Positions 43,030-51,733 of a stretch of DNA of 64,000 nucleotides are shown here, piece after piece. The number at the start of each line of letters is the position of its first letter. Positions within the stretch are counted from its first letter, which is position 1. Below the pieces are notes generated by a model. The model worked only from the letters and a program-made list of their open reading frames with translations. It made no database searches and had not been told where the DNA came from. The DNA comes from Mycolicibacterium brisbanense (lineage in GTDB: Bacteria; Actinomycetota; Actinomycetes; Mycobacteriales; Mycobacteriaceae). Made by a program: the position numbers and the translations under genes. Location of the stretch: the NCBI RefSeq assembly GCF_001570425.1, contig NZ_BCSX01000056.1, positions 124,001 to 188,000 on the forward strand. Reading direction: 5' to 3'.

Positions 43030-44051
43030 CGCGCGGCAGAACCACTTTCATCAAGTTCGCGGTCTTTGCCGTGGTGATGGTCGTGCTCACCGCGTTTCTG
43101 TTCATGACGTTCTCGCAGTACCGCGGCGGCTCGTACAACACCTATTCGGCGGTGTTCGGCGACGCGTCCCGGCTGAAAGCCGGCGACACCGTGCGGGTTG
43201 CGGGTGTTCGGGTGGGAACGGTCAAAGACGTTTCGCTGCAGCAGGATCGGTCGGTCCGCGTCGACTTCGAGGCCGACCGCAACATTGCCCTGACGACGGG
43301 AACCAAGGCCGCGGTGCGGTATCTGAACCTGGTCGGCGACCGTTATCTGGAGCTGATGGACAGCCCGGGGTCCACCAAGCTGCTGCCGGCCGGATCGCAG
43401 ATACCGAAAGACCGCACCGCCAGTGCGCTCGACCTCGACCTGCTGCTGGGTGGCCTGCGCCCGGTGATCCAGGGCCTCAACCCGCAGGACGTCAACGCGC
43501 TGACGTCGTCGTTGATCCAGATCCTGCAGGGCCAGGGCGATTCGCTGGACTCGCTGATGAACCGGACCTCGTCGTTCTCGAACACGCTGGCGGACAACGA
43601 TCAGGTGATCCAGCAGCTGATCGACAATCTCAACACCGTGGTCGGGACACTGGGCAAGGACGGGAGCAAGTTCTCCACCACGGTCGACCGGCTCGAGCAG
43701 TTGGTCAGTGGGCTGTCACAGGACCGTGATCCGATCGGCACCGCCATCACATCGCTGGACAACGGGACTGCGTCCATCGCGAGCTTGCTCACCCAGGCCC
43801 GGCCCCCGCTGAAGGGCAGCGTCGAGCAGCTCAACCGGGTGGCCACCGTGCTCGACGACCAGAAGGCGACGCTGGACAGTGGGTTGCAGAAGGCTCCGGA
43901 CAATTACCGCAAGCTTGCGAGGCTGGGATCGTACGGCAGCTGGATCATGTACTACATCTGCGGAATCTCGCTCCGGGTCACCGATTTGCAGGGCCGCACC
44001 GCAGTGTTCCCCATGATCAAACAAGAAGGCGGAAGGTGCGGGGAGCCCTGA
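43026..44051 (+). CDS. mceB: MceB family protein
   Basis: A 341-residue Mce protein: membrane helix at about 10-30 (FAVFAVVMVVLTAFLFM), MCE domain with VRVAGVRVGTVKDVSL, then a helical tail (about 150-290) and a short Cys-containing end (YYICGISLRV...GGRCGEP). ATG 43026 overlaps the mceA stop (ATGA). Its own stop overlaps the next start as TGATG. Confidence 0.93.
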   Translation: MTRGRTTFIKFAVFAVVMVVLTAFLFMTFSQYRGGSYNTYSAVFGDASRLKAGDTVRVAGVRVGTVKDVSLQQDRSVRVDFEADRNIALTTGTKAAVRYLNLVGDRYLELMDSPGSTKLLPAGSQIPKDRTASALDLDLLLGGLRPVIQGLNPQDVNALTSSLIQILQGQGDSLDSLMNRTSSFSNTLADNDQVIQQLIDNLNTVVGTLGKDGSKFSTTVDRLEQLVSGLSQDRDPIGTAITSLDNGTASIASLLTQARPPLKGSVEQLNRVATVLDDQKATLDSGLQKAPDNYRKLARLGSYGSWIMYYICGISLRVTDLQGRTAVFPMIKQEGGRCGEP

Positions 44052-45133
44052 TGCTGAAGTACCGGGAATCCAATCTCGTCAAGGCCGGCTTCATCGGCAC
44101 GGCGCTGATCATTCTCGTCATTGCGGTCGGGCTGCAGCCGGAGCGACTGATGCAGTGGGCCACGTCGTTGCGCCATCAGGCGTTGTTCACCGAGGCCGGC
44201 GGCATCGCGGTCGGCAATGACGTCACACTGTCGGGTATCAAGGTCGGCAAGGTCACCGATGTGTCCCTGCGCAACGGTGATGCGCTGGTCACTTTCACCA
44301 CCGACGGCAAGTATCCGTTGGGTTCTTTGACCACGGCGCACATCCGCACGGGCTCGCTGCTCGGTGAACGGGTGCTGACGCTGCAGAGCGACGGCAGCGG
44401 GACGCTGCGCACCACCGACGTGATCCCGACCTCGCGCACGTCCTCGCCGTACTCGCTGACCGACGCCGTCAGCGATCTGACGACCAACTCGGCAGGCACC
44501 GACACGGCGTCGCTGAATCAGTCGCTGGACACTCTGTCGGCGACCATCGACCAATTGGCGCCCCGGCTCGCTCCGACCTTCGACGGGCTGAGCCGATTGT
44601 CCCGTTCGATCAACAGCCGCAACGAGAGCCTGTCGGCGCTGCTCAAGAGTGCCGGCGATGTCACCGCCGTGCTTGCGCAGCGCAGCGACCAGCTCAACAC
44701 CTTGATCCTCAACGCCAACGATCTGGTCGGCGTCCTCAACGAACGTCGTGAGGCGATCATCGACCTGCTGGCCAACACCGCCGCGGTGTCCCAACAACTC
44801 ACGGGATTGGTGGCCGACAACGAGGCGCAGCTGGCGCCGACGCTGGAGCGGCTCAACCGGGTCACCGCGGTGCTCGAGAACAACCGGGACAACATCGCCA
44901 AGGCGCTGCCGAACATCAAGAAGTTCATGCTGTCGCAAGGTGAAACCCTGGCCAACGGACCGTATTACAACGCCTATGTGCCCAACCTGCAGCCGGCTCA
45001 GCTCTTGCAGCCGTTCCTCGACTACGCGTTCGGTTTCCGGCGCGGGGTCAATGCCGGTCAGCCGCCGGACAATGCGGGCCCGCGAGCCGAGTTGCCCTTG
45101 CCGTACAACGGGATTCCTGGAGGTTCGCGCTGA
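44051..45133 (+). CDS. mceC: MceC family protein
   Basis: A 360-residue Mce protein. Membrane helix at about 12-30, MCE domain with VTLSGIKVGKVTDVSL, then long helices with heptad-like Leu/Asn (LNTLILNANDLVGVLNERR). ATG 44051 overlaps the mceB stop (TGATG) and has GGGGAG upstream; GTG 44036 is possible. The short Pro-containing tail ends LPLPYNGIPGGSR. Confidence 0.92.
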   Translation: MLKYRESNLVKAGFIGTALIILVIAVGLQPERLMQWATSLRHQALFTEAGGIAVGNDVTLSGIKVGKVTDVSLRNGDALVTFTTDGKYPLGSLTTAHIRTGSLLGERVLTLQSDGSGTLRTTDVIPTSRTSSPYSLTDAVSDLTTNSAGTDTASLNQSLDTLSATIDQLAPRLAPTFDGLSRLSRSINSRNESLSALLKSAGDVTAVLAQRSDQLNTLILNANDLVGVLNERREAIIDLLANTAAVSQQLTGLVADNEAQLAPTLERLNRVTAVLENNRDNIAKALPNIKKFMLSQGETLANGPYYNAYVPNLQPAQLLQPFLDYAFGFRRGVNAGQPPDNAGPRAELPLPYNGIPGGSR

Positions 45134-46608
45134 TGGGCCGGAACAGGCTGGTCAAGATCCTGGCCGTCATGTTGGTGGCGATGCTCGCAGTCGGCGCCGG
45201 ATTCCTGGTCCGCCAGGCGTATTTCGCCCCGAAGACGATATCGGCGTTGTTCACATCGGCGACCGGCATCTACCCCGGTGACGATGTCCGGGTCTCCGGA
45301 GTCAAGGTGGGCACCATCGAGTCCATCTCGCCCGAGGGCACCCAGACCAGGCTGACGCTCACGGTGGACCGCGATGTGCCGGTCCCGGCCGACGCCAAGG
45401 CCGTGATCGTCGCGCAGAACCTCGTTGCCGCGCGCTACGTGCAATTGGCGCCGGCCTACCGGTCGAGCGGGCCGACGCTGCCGGACAACGCGGTGATCGG
45501 CCTCGACCACACCGCGGTGCCGGTGGAATGGGACCAGGTCAAGGAGCAGCTCATGCGACTGGCCACCGACCTGGGGCCCAAGAGCGGCGTCGGCGGCACC
45601 TCGGTGTCGCGGTTCATCGACAGCGCCGCCAATGCGATGGACGGCAACGGAGACAAGTTGCGCCAGACCATAACCCAGCTCTCGGGCGTGGCGCGCATCC
45701 TCGCGGAGGGCAGCGGCAACATCGTCGACGTCATCAAGAACCTGCAGACGTTCGTCACGGCGTTGCGCGACAGCAACGAACAGATCGTGTCGTTCCAGAA
45801 CCGGATGGCGACGCTCACCAGCGTCATCGACGGCAGCCGGTCCGACCTTGACGCAGCACTGAAAAACCTGTCGGTCGCGGTCGTCGAGGTGCAGCGATTC
45901 GTGGCCGGTACGCGTAATCAGACCTCCGAGCAGGTCCAGCGGTTGGCCAACGTGACGCAGAACCTTGTCGACCACAAGATGGACGTCGAGAACATCCTGC
46001 ACATCGCGCCCAACGCGTTCATCAACGGCTACAACATCTACAACCCGGACACCGGCAGCGCCGTGGGACAGTTCGTGCTGAACAACTTCTCCAACCCAGT
46101 CCAATTCATCTGCGGCGCAATCGGAGCCATCGAGAACACCACCGCACCGGAGACATCCAAACTGTGCTCGCAATACCTGGGGCCGGCCCTGCGGCTGCTG
46201 AACTTCAACTATCTGCCGTTCCCGATCTCGCCGTACCTGATGCCGTCGGCCAACCCCGCCAACATCCTCTACTCAGAGCCAGGGCTGGCGCCGGGGGGAA
46301 GCGGTGGCGTACCGGGACCGCCGGAAACACCACCGTCGCTCTCCGCGTACAACCCGGGTCCGCCCCCACCGCCACCGTTCACCGGCCGGCCCCCGGGAAC
46401 GCCTCCACCCGGCGCGCAGCAGATGCTGCCCGAAGGGCGTCCCGTCGTGCAGCCCAGTGTGCCGTCCTCCGTACGGGACATGCTGACCCCGGCGGGGCCG
46501 GCGGACGGCGCGACGACGGGTCCGGCGCCCGGCCCCGAAAACCCGTCGACCGGTGCGCCGTTGCCTGCCGAAGCGCCGCAAGCGGCAGAAGGGACGCCAC
46601 CAGCATGA
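45133..46608 (+). CDS. mceD: MceD family protein
   Basis: A 491-residue Mce protein. Membrane helix at residues 8-25 (ILAVMLVAMLAVGAGFLV), MCE domain with VRVSGVKVGTIESISP, a helical section to about 320, then a proline-rich tail of over 100 residues (PPPPPFTGRPPGTPPPG). Such tails may cross or bind the cell wall. ATG overlaps the mceC stop and its stop overlaps mceE. Confidence 0.93.
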   Translation: MGRNRLVKILAVMLVAMLAVGAGFLVRQAYFAPKTISALFTSATGIYPGDDVRVSGVKVGTIESISPEGTQTRLTLTVDRDVPVPADAKAVIVAQNLVAARYVQLAPAYRSSGPTLPDNAVIGLDHTAVPVEWDQVKEQLMRLATDLGPKSGVGGTSVSRFIDSAANAMDGNGDKLRQTITQLSGVARILAEGSGNIVDVIKNLQTFVTALRDSNEQIVSFQNRMATLTSVIDGSRSDLDAALKNLSVAVVEVQRFVAGTRNQTSEQVQRLANVTQNLVDHKMDVENILHIAPNAFINGYNIYNPDTGSAVGQFVLNNFSNPVQFICGAIGAIENTTAPETSKLCSQYLGPALRLLNFNYLPFPISPYLMPSANPANILYSEPGLAPGGSGGVPGPPETPPSLSAYNPGPPPPPPFTGRPPGTPPPGAQQMLPEGRPVVQPSVPSSVRDMLTPAGPADGATTGPAPGPENPSTGAPLPAEAPQAAEGTPPA

Positions 46609-47921
46609 GCAGGGCAAATCCCGTGCGGCTTGTGGTCGCCGTCGCCTCGTGTGTCGCGCTGACCGCGAGCGGTTGCGCCTTTCAGGGAGTGAACTCGCTT
46701 CCGCTGCCGGGTGCGGTCGGCCGGGGTTCCGAAGCCACCGTCTATCACGTCGAGATCGCGAATGTGGCGACGCTGGAGCCGAACTCGCCGGTCATGATGA
46801 ACGATGTCGTGGTGGGCAGCGTGCGCTCGCTGGGGGTCAGCAATTGGCACGCCGACGTCGAGTTCTCGGTGCAGCCGGGCACGGTGGTGCCCGCCAACGC
46901 CATCGCCAGCATCGGGCAGACCAGCCTTCTCGGCTCGATGCACTTGGCGCTCAACCCGCCCGCGGGTCAAGCGCCGGAAGGCAAACTCCCGGCAGGAGCG
47001 ACCATTCCGTTGAACGACTCGTCGACCTATCCGACCACCGAGCAGACCCTGGGGTCACTCGCCGCGGTGGTCAACGGCGGCGGACTCGGGCAGATCGGCG
47101 ACGTCATCCACAACTTCAGCGCCGCGCTGAACGGCCGCGAGGGCGACATCCGTTCTCTGATAACGCGGTTGGATACGTTTGTCGGCACCCTGGATGCTCA
47201 GCGGGACAGCATCGTCGCGAGCATTCAAGGGCTCAACCGACTGGCCGCGACGTTCGCCGGTCAGCGCGATGTCATCACCCGTGCGTTGGACAAGATTCCG
47301 CCGGCGCTCGACGTGTTGATCAGAGAACGGCCCCGACTGACCACCGCTTTGCAGAAGCTGGGGACGTTCAGCGACACCGCGAACCGCTTCGTCAACGATT
47401 CGCAGGCCGATCTGGTGGCCAATCTGAAGAACCTGGAGCCGGCGTTCAAGGCGCTCGGCGACGTTGGCCCCGACCTCGCCGCCGTCCTGGAGTACGCGGT
47501 GCACTTCCCGTTCACCCAGAGCTTCATGGACCGTGCCATCCGCGGCGATTACTACAACCTGTTCGCGACCATCGACCTGACCATCCCGCGGTTGAAGCAC
47601 AGTCTGATGCTCGGTACCCGCTGGGCGCAGGAGGATACGACTCTTGTTCCAGCGCCTGGTGATCCGTCATACCTGAACTACACCTACGATCCGCTCAAGA
47701 CCGGGGTGAACCCGCCACCGCCGGGCGCCTTCCCGCCGGCTCCTGACGCGCCGCCACCCGGTGAAGCGCCACCACCGCCGCCGCCGCCGGTCGCGACCGG
47801 ACCGATCCTGCCGGTGACACCGCCTGCGCCGCTGGCGATCCCCGGCAGCCCGGCTCCGGACACGGCGCCGGCCCCGGGTGCGCCTGCCCCGATATTCGCC
47901 GGACCGTATGGGGGACACTGA
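46605..47921 (+). CDS. mceE: MceE family lipoprotein
   Basis: A 438-residue Mce protein with a lipoprotein signal: the lipobox LTASGC places the acylated Cys near residue 22, as in LprK-type MceE proteins. The MCE domain includes PVMMNDVVVGSVRSLGV, followed by helices and a proline-rich end. Starts at ATG 46605 overlapping the mceD stop (ATGA). Lipidation would anchor it in the outer leaflet and differs from the membrane helix of the other Mce subunits. Confidence 0.93.
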   Translation: MSRANPVRLVVAVASCVALTASGCAFQGVNSLPLPGAVGRGSEATVYHVEIANVATLEPNSPVMMNDVVVGSVRSLGVSNWHADVEFSVQPGTVVPANAIASIGQTSLLGSMHLALNPPAGQAPEGKLPAGATIPLNDSSTYPTTEQTLGSLAAVVNGGGLGQIGDVIHNFSAALNGREGDIRSLITRLDTFVGTLDAQRDSIVASIQGLNRLAATFAGQRDVITRALDKIPPALDVLIRERPRLTTALQKLGTFSDTANRFVNDSQADLVANLKNLEPAFKALGDVGPDLAAVLEYAVHFPFTQSFMDRAIRGDYYNLFATIDLTIPRLKHSLMLGTRWAQEDTTLVPAPGDPSYLNYTYDPLKTGVNPPPPGAFPPAPDAPPPGEAPPPPPPPVATGPILPVTPPAPLAIPGSPAPDTAPAPGAPAPIFAGPYGGH

Positions 47922-49648
47922 TGCTCACACGTTTCGTCCGCACCCAGCTGGTCCTCTTCACGGTCGCATCGATCGTCGGTGTCGCGGTGATGCTGTTCGG
48001 TTACATGCAGGTACCCACTCTGTTGGGCGTCGGCCGGATCACCGTCAAGGTGGAACTGCCTGCCACCGGGGGGCTTTACCAGTTCAGCAATGTCACGTAC
48101 CGCGGTTCCCAGATCGGCAAGGTCACGTCGGTCGATCTGACCGACAAGGGCGCAGTGGCCACGTTGTCGCTCGACCGGTCACCGAAGGTGCCCGCCGATC
48201 TGCAGGCGCAGGTCCGCAGCATGTCGGCGGTAGGGGAGCAGTACATCGACCTGCTGCCCCGCACCGACTCGCCGCCCTACCTTCAGGATGGATCGGTTGT
48301 CGCGATGTCCGACACCACCGTTCCGCAACAGGTCGGCCCGATGCTGGATCAGCTCAGTGCGCTCGTGGACACCATTCCCAAGGACAAGCTCAGCCAGCTG
48401 CTCGACGAGTCGTTCAACGCCTTCAACGGCACCGGCTACGATTTCGGCTCGCTTTTGGACTCGGCGGCGACCATCACCCGGGACTCCAACGCGGTGTCGG
48501 ATCACACGCGCACGCTGATCGACGACTCGGGCCCGTTCCTCGATGCGCAGGCGCAGACCACGGATTCGATCCGGACGTGGGCGGCGAGCCTCGCGGGCGT
48601 CACCGACCAGGTGGCCACCAACGACCCCCAGTTCCGGTCGATCCTGCGCAACGGCCCGGGTTTCGCCAATGAGACATCGCAACTGCTGCAGCAGATCAAG
48701 CCGACGCTGCCGGTGCTGCTGGCTAACCTGTCCACCTTCGGTCAGATCGCGGTGACCTACAATCCGTCGCTCGAGCAGATCCTGGTGCTGTTGCCGCCGT
48801 ACGTCGCCCAGATACAGACCTACGCGCCGACCAACACTCCGACCGGTCTGCCCAATGGCGACTTCTCGTTGGGCCTCGGTGACCCACCGGCCTGCACCGT
48901 CGGCTTCCTCCCCCCGTCGGCGTGGCGCTCACCATCGGACACGTCAGTCATCGATACGCCCGACAACATTTACTGCAAGTTGCCGCAGGATTCGCCGATC
49001 GGGGTTCGCGGTGCGCGTAACTACCCCTGCATGGGGCACCCGGGCAAACGGGCACCCACCGTCGAATTGTGCGACGATCCAAGGGGATTCCAGCCTCTGG
49101 CGCAGCGACAGCATGCGCTCGGCCCGTATCCGCTGGATCCGAACCTGATTTCGCAGGGGATTCCGACCGATCAGCGAGTGCTGCCCGACGACAACATCTT
49201 CGGGCCGCTCGGAGGCACTCCGCTGCCGCCGGGGGTATCCGCGCCGCCGCCCGGCGCGGCGCCCGAGCCGCAGCCACCTGCCAGCTTCCCGGGCATGCCT
49301 CCGGGTCCGCTGCTGCCCGGTCAGCCGATCTACACCGAGCCCCCGGTGCCCGGACAGCCGGCACCGCCTGCACCTGACCCGAATGCGGTCCCGCTTGCGC
49401 CTGCGCAGCGGCCTGAGGCATCGGAGGTTCCGGTGCCGCATGGACCGGCGCTGCCCCCGGAGCCCGATGCCGGGGCACCGGCCGCCGCGCCGAGTGCGTT
49501 CCACGGCGGCGGCTCGGCAGGGCCGTCGGTGGCAATCGCGAAGTACGACCCGCGCACCGGTCAGTACATGGGCAGCGACGGCAAGCTGTACCAGCAGGCC
49601 AACCTCGCCACGACGCCGAAGTCGTGGCAGGACCTCATGCCCAATTGA
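47921..49648 (+). CDS. mceF: MceF family protein
   Basis: A 575-residue Mce protein, the longest of the six. Membrane helix at 8-28, MCE domain with SNVTYRGSQIGKVTSVDL, helical region, then a Cys-containing section (PACTVGFLPP, YCKLPQDS, NYPCMGHPG, VELCDDP) and a proline-rich tail ending in SWQDLMPN. ATG overlaps the mceE stop (TGATG). It closes the mce operon; the next gene is convergent, only 10 bp away, so read-through would be antisense to it. Confidence 0.94.
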   Translation: MLTRFVRTQLVLFTVASIVGVAVMLFGYMQVPTLLGVGRITVKVELPATGGLYQFSNVTYRGSQIGKVTSVDLTDKGAVATLSLDRSPKVPADLQAQVRSMSAVGEQYIDLLPRTDSPPYLQDGSVVAMSDTTVPQQVGPMLDQLSALVDTIPKDKLSQLLDESFNAFNGTGYDFGSLLDSAATITRDSNAVSDHTRTLIDDSGPFLDAQAQTTDSIRTWAASLAGVTDQVATNDPQFRSILRNGPGFANETSQLLQQIKPTLPVLLANLSTFGQIAVTYNPSLEQILVLLPPYVAQIQTYAPTNTPTGLPNGDFSLGLGDPPACTVGFLPPSAWRSPSDTSVIDTPDNIYCKLPQDSPIGVRGARNYPCMGHPGKRAPTVELCDDPRGFQPLAQRQHALGPYPLDPNLISQGIPTDQRVLPDDNIFGPLGGTPLPPGVSAPPPGAAPEPQPPASFPGMPPGPLLPGQPIYTEPPVPGQPAPPAPDPNAVPLAPAQRPEASEVPVPHGPALPPEPDAGAPAAAPSAFHGGGSAGPSVAIAKYDPRTGQYMGSDGKLYQQANLATTPKSWQDLMPN

Positions 49649-49658
49649 TCGGTGGGTG

Positions 49659-50168
49659 TCAGAGTTTTTTCATGTAGAACGGCATCCGGATGGTCGGCCA
49701 TTGGTTGCGGCCGCACGAGCCGCTGGCGCCCACGGTGATGCTCTCCCCGGTGTACTCGGTGGAAGCGAGGTCCACGTGCGCGTCGGTGCCGACGGGGTAG
49801 AGCTTATGCGTCTGCAGACCCTCGATGGGTGTGCCGTCTGCGCAGAATCGCCATTGGGGCACAACGTGTTTGACATACCACAGGCCGTTGGTGGTGTAGA
49901 TCGGTGCGGTCCAGCCCTCGTCGCTGGTGACGGTGCCCGCGCAGTCGGTGGGTGACGTGCACGACGTGCTCACGGTCCACGTGCTCCGTACCGAAGGTTG
50001 GTTCTCGTAGCGCTCGTTGATCTTGGCCCAGTCTCCATTGGCCGACGTCGCGAACGTGCCGTTGATGCCCCGCCCGGCCGATGCGCCGGCCGGTGCGGCC
50101 CCGATGAGGCCGACCCATGCTGTCGCGGCCACCACCGCAGCGACCGCGTGTACCTTCGACGCCGACAT
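49659..50168 (-). CDS. Secreted protein of unknown function
   Basis: A 169-residue protein with a Sec signal peptide (MSASKVHAVAAVVAATAW, cut near AGASA). Mature part has paired Cys (TSCTSPTDCAGTV, RFCADGT, GSCGRN) and many Trp/Tyr, as expected for a disulfide-stabilised extracytoplasmic domain. ATG 50168 is chosen from the signal peptide. It faces mceF and shares a 146-bp spacer containing two operator-like palindromes with the divergent secreted protein at 50315. A role beside the Mce importer is likely but unproven. Confidence 0.8.
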   Translation of the reverse strand: MSASKVHAVAAVVAATAWVGLIGAAPAGASAGRGINGTFATSANGDWAKINERYENQPSVRSTWTVSTSCTSPTDCAGTVTSDEGWTAPIYTTNGLWYVKHVVPQWRFCADGTPIEGLQTHKLYPVGTDAHVDLASTEYTGESITVGASGSCGRNQWPTIRMPFYMKKL

Positions 50169-50195
50169 GGAGTCACTCCTTGCGGTGGAAGTGAT

Positions 50196-50286
50196 GTTCT
50201 CAGTAAGTGAGAATAACACTATCAATCGCGGAGCAATCGGCGATTTTTCGCGGCTGGCCGTAGTAATATTCTCGCAAACCGAGAGT
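50196..50286. promoter_or_regulatory. Two ATTCTC-N7-GAGAAT operators between divergent secreted-protein genes
   Basis: GTTCTC-N7-GAGAAT at 50196-50214 is 28 bp upstream of the gene starting at 50168. ATTCTC-N7-GAGAGT at 50268-50286 is 29 bp upstream of the gene starting at 50315. The near-equal distances suggest that each site controls one of the two divergent genes. Confidence 0.7.
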
Positions 50287-50314
50287 TTCGTTTTCACCTT
50301 GCGAGGGTAGTGAC

Positions 50315-50701
50315 GTGCGTGTGACCGTGATCGCGGCCGCTTCGGCAATGGTCGCCGCGACAATCATTGCGCCGCAGGCGAATGCGGGGCCGCAGACGTG
50401 CAACGACGCCTTCTGCGTGCCGGGGATCGATGGAAATGCCGAGCTCGGCGCGCCGTGCGGGAACACGTCTTATTACGTCTTCGGTGTCGACGGCCGCAAC
50501 GGGTGGGGGCGGTTGCTGTTCTGTGGTTCGCCGCGGCGGTATGACCCCCGGTGGTTCCGCTCGCCGCCGATGGCCGGCATTCGTGACGAGGGCAGCCTCT
50601 GCACGACCGAGATGGACCAGGTGGCGCAGGCCCCTGACGGTCTGTTCCTGACTTGTGTTCCGATGAACGGTGATTCGCGTTGGCGGCGCGGGGACGCCTA
50701 G
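50315..50701 (+). CDS. Secreted Cys-rich protein of unknown function
   Basis: A 128-residue protein. Signal peptide to about residue 24 (VTVIAAASAMVAATIIAP, ending ANAG). The mature part has six Cys (QTCNDAFCVPG, GAPCGN, LLFCGS, SLCTTE, LTCVPM), likely three disulfides, and several Arg/Trp residues. GTG 50315 start. Convergent with the next gene (10 bp apart). Same operator cluster as its divergent neighbour. Confidence 0.75.
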   Translation: MRVTVIAAASAMVAATIIAPQANAGPQTCNDAFCVPGIDGNAELGAPCGNTSYYVFGVDGRNGWGRLLFCGSPRRYDPRWFRSPPMAGIRDEGSLCTTEMDQVAQAPDGLFLTCVPMNGDSRWRRGDA

Positions 50702-50711
50702 CCGCGCCCGG

Positions 50712-51128
50712 TCACCAGTTGCGAATCGAGCACAGCACGCCCTTGGGGCCGCTGCTGGTCTTGACGACGGTACCGTCCACGGCCAGTTCGCAATTGAAGC
50801 CGGGCGTGGGAGTGTTGGGCGACTCGCCACTTTGCACCAGCACCATCGCCCACAGATCAGGATCGGCGAGCATCGCGTCGAACACCCAGGGCTTGTTCGG
50901 CGCGAGGTCGGCCTCGGCTCTCGGGCTGAATTCGTAGGGATTATGGCTGTAGTCCGACCACGTCGGCGGATCGGTGTCGCGATAGTAGATGTGGGCGAAG
51001 AACGGGGCATTCGCCGTCACGGTGTAGCGGACGTGGTGCAGCACGGGATTGTCGTCGGCCGCTGCCGGGGCCGCGGTGGCTCCCACGGCGAACGAAAGTG
51101 CTGTTGTCACGGCCCATATCGCGCGCAT
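50712..51128 (-). CDS. Secreted MmpS-like domain protein
   Basis: A 138-residue protein with signal peptide (MRAIWAVTTALSFAVGATAA). The mature part HHVRYTVTANAPFFAHIYYR and the ending CELAVDGTVVKTSSGPKGV then LCSI resemble the extracytoplasmic beta-sandwich of MmpS-type proteins, with two Cys that probably bond. ATG 51128 has AGGA seven bases upstream; GTG 51134, overlapping the upstream stop, is an alternative. Co-transcribed with the gene starting at 51601. Confidence 0.72.
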   Translation of the reverse strand: MRAIWAVTTALSFAVGATAAPAAADDNPVLHHVRYTVTANAPFFAHIYYRDTDPPTWSDYSHNPYEFSPRAEADLAPNKPWVFDAMLADPDLWAMVLVQSGESPNTPTPGFNCELAVDGTVVKTSSGPKGVLCSIRNW

Positions 51129-51130
51129 CG

Positions 51131-51601
51131 TCACATCCTGGTCAGGGTGAACGGGTAGGTGAGCGTGCCACCCGGCGCGCCGTCGCACCCGGTGTCGAAG
51201 GTCGACACCATCTCGCCGGCGAGGGTGTCGGCATCCCAGCTGTAGACGTCATGAGTTGGGATGGTCGGCCCGTAATAGATGTCGCCGCAACGCAATCCGA
51301 ACGGGTCGTCGATGACCATCGTGTACCGGCCGTCCGCCAGGGTCGCTTGGGAGTGAGTATTCGCGGCTTTGGCGACCGGCTGAGGGATCGAAAGGACGCT
51401 GAGGCAGTTGAATCTTTCCGGGCCGCCGGTTGTGAGGCACGGCGCCAACGCCGACCAGATCCAGGTGTGGAAGTCTCGCCGGTCCGGAATGTTGAGCATG
51501 TAGTTGCCGTAGTACATGGCCGAGGCCGGGGGAGCCAGGGTGATCGCCACCGCCACGCCCAGCGCGGCCGTCGTCGCCGTGATCAACGAACGGGACTTCA
51601 C
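51131..51601 (-). CDS. Secreted protein of unknown function
   Basis: A 156-residue protein. Signal peptide to about 28 (SLITATTAALGVAVAITLAP, cut near ASA). Mature part has Cys in APCLTTG, FNCLSV, LRCGDIY and TGCDGA, and reads like a small disulfide-bonded domain. GTG 51601 is chosen for GGAGGAG directly upstream. Operator half-sites at 51694-51720 lie 93 bp or more upstream, between this gene and the P450 gene end. Confidence 0.75.
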   Translation of the reverse strand: MKSRSLITATTAALGVAVAITLAPPASAMYYGNYMLNIPDRRDFHTWIWSALAPCLTTGGPERFNCLSVLSIPQPVAKAANTHSQATLADGRYTMVIDDPFGLRCGDIYYGPTIPTHDVYSWDADTLAGEMVSTFDTGCDGAPGGTLTYPFTLTRM

Positions 51602-51693
51602 AGGCTCCTCCACGCGTTCGGCACTGCTCGGGTCACTATAAGACGAGACCTGCCCTCGGCGTCCGGAAATCGGGAATCTCGCCCTCGTTTGGC

Positions 51694-51720
51694 GAGATTG
51701 ATATTCTCATTGTTGAGAAT
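51694..51720. promoter_or_regulatory. Triple half-site operator upstream of secreted-protein operon
   Basis: GAGATT (51694-51699), GAT, ATTCTC (51703-51708), six bases, GAGAAT (51715-51720). The last two form the perfect ATTCTCA-TTGT-TGAGAAT palindrome. Belongs to the window-wide motif, with one base less in the long spacer. Confidence 0.65.
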
Positions 51721-51733
51721 ACTGGATTGACCG

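Noticed and set aside
47548-47556. RGD triplet in MceE as a host-integrin motif
   Set aside because: A three-residue match in a 438-residue protein is easily chance, and there is no sign of pathogen context.
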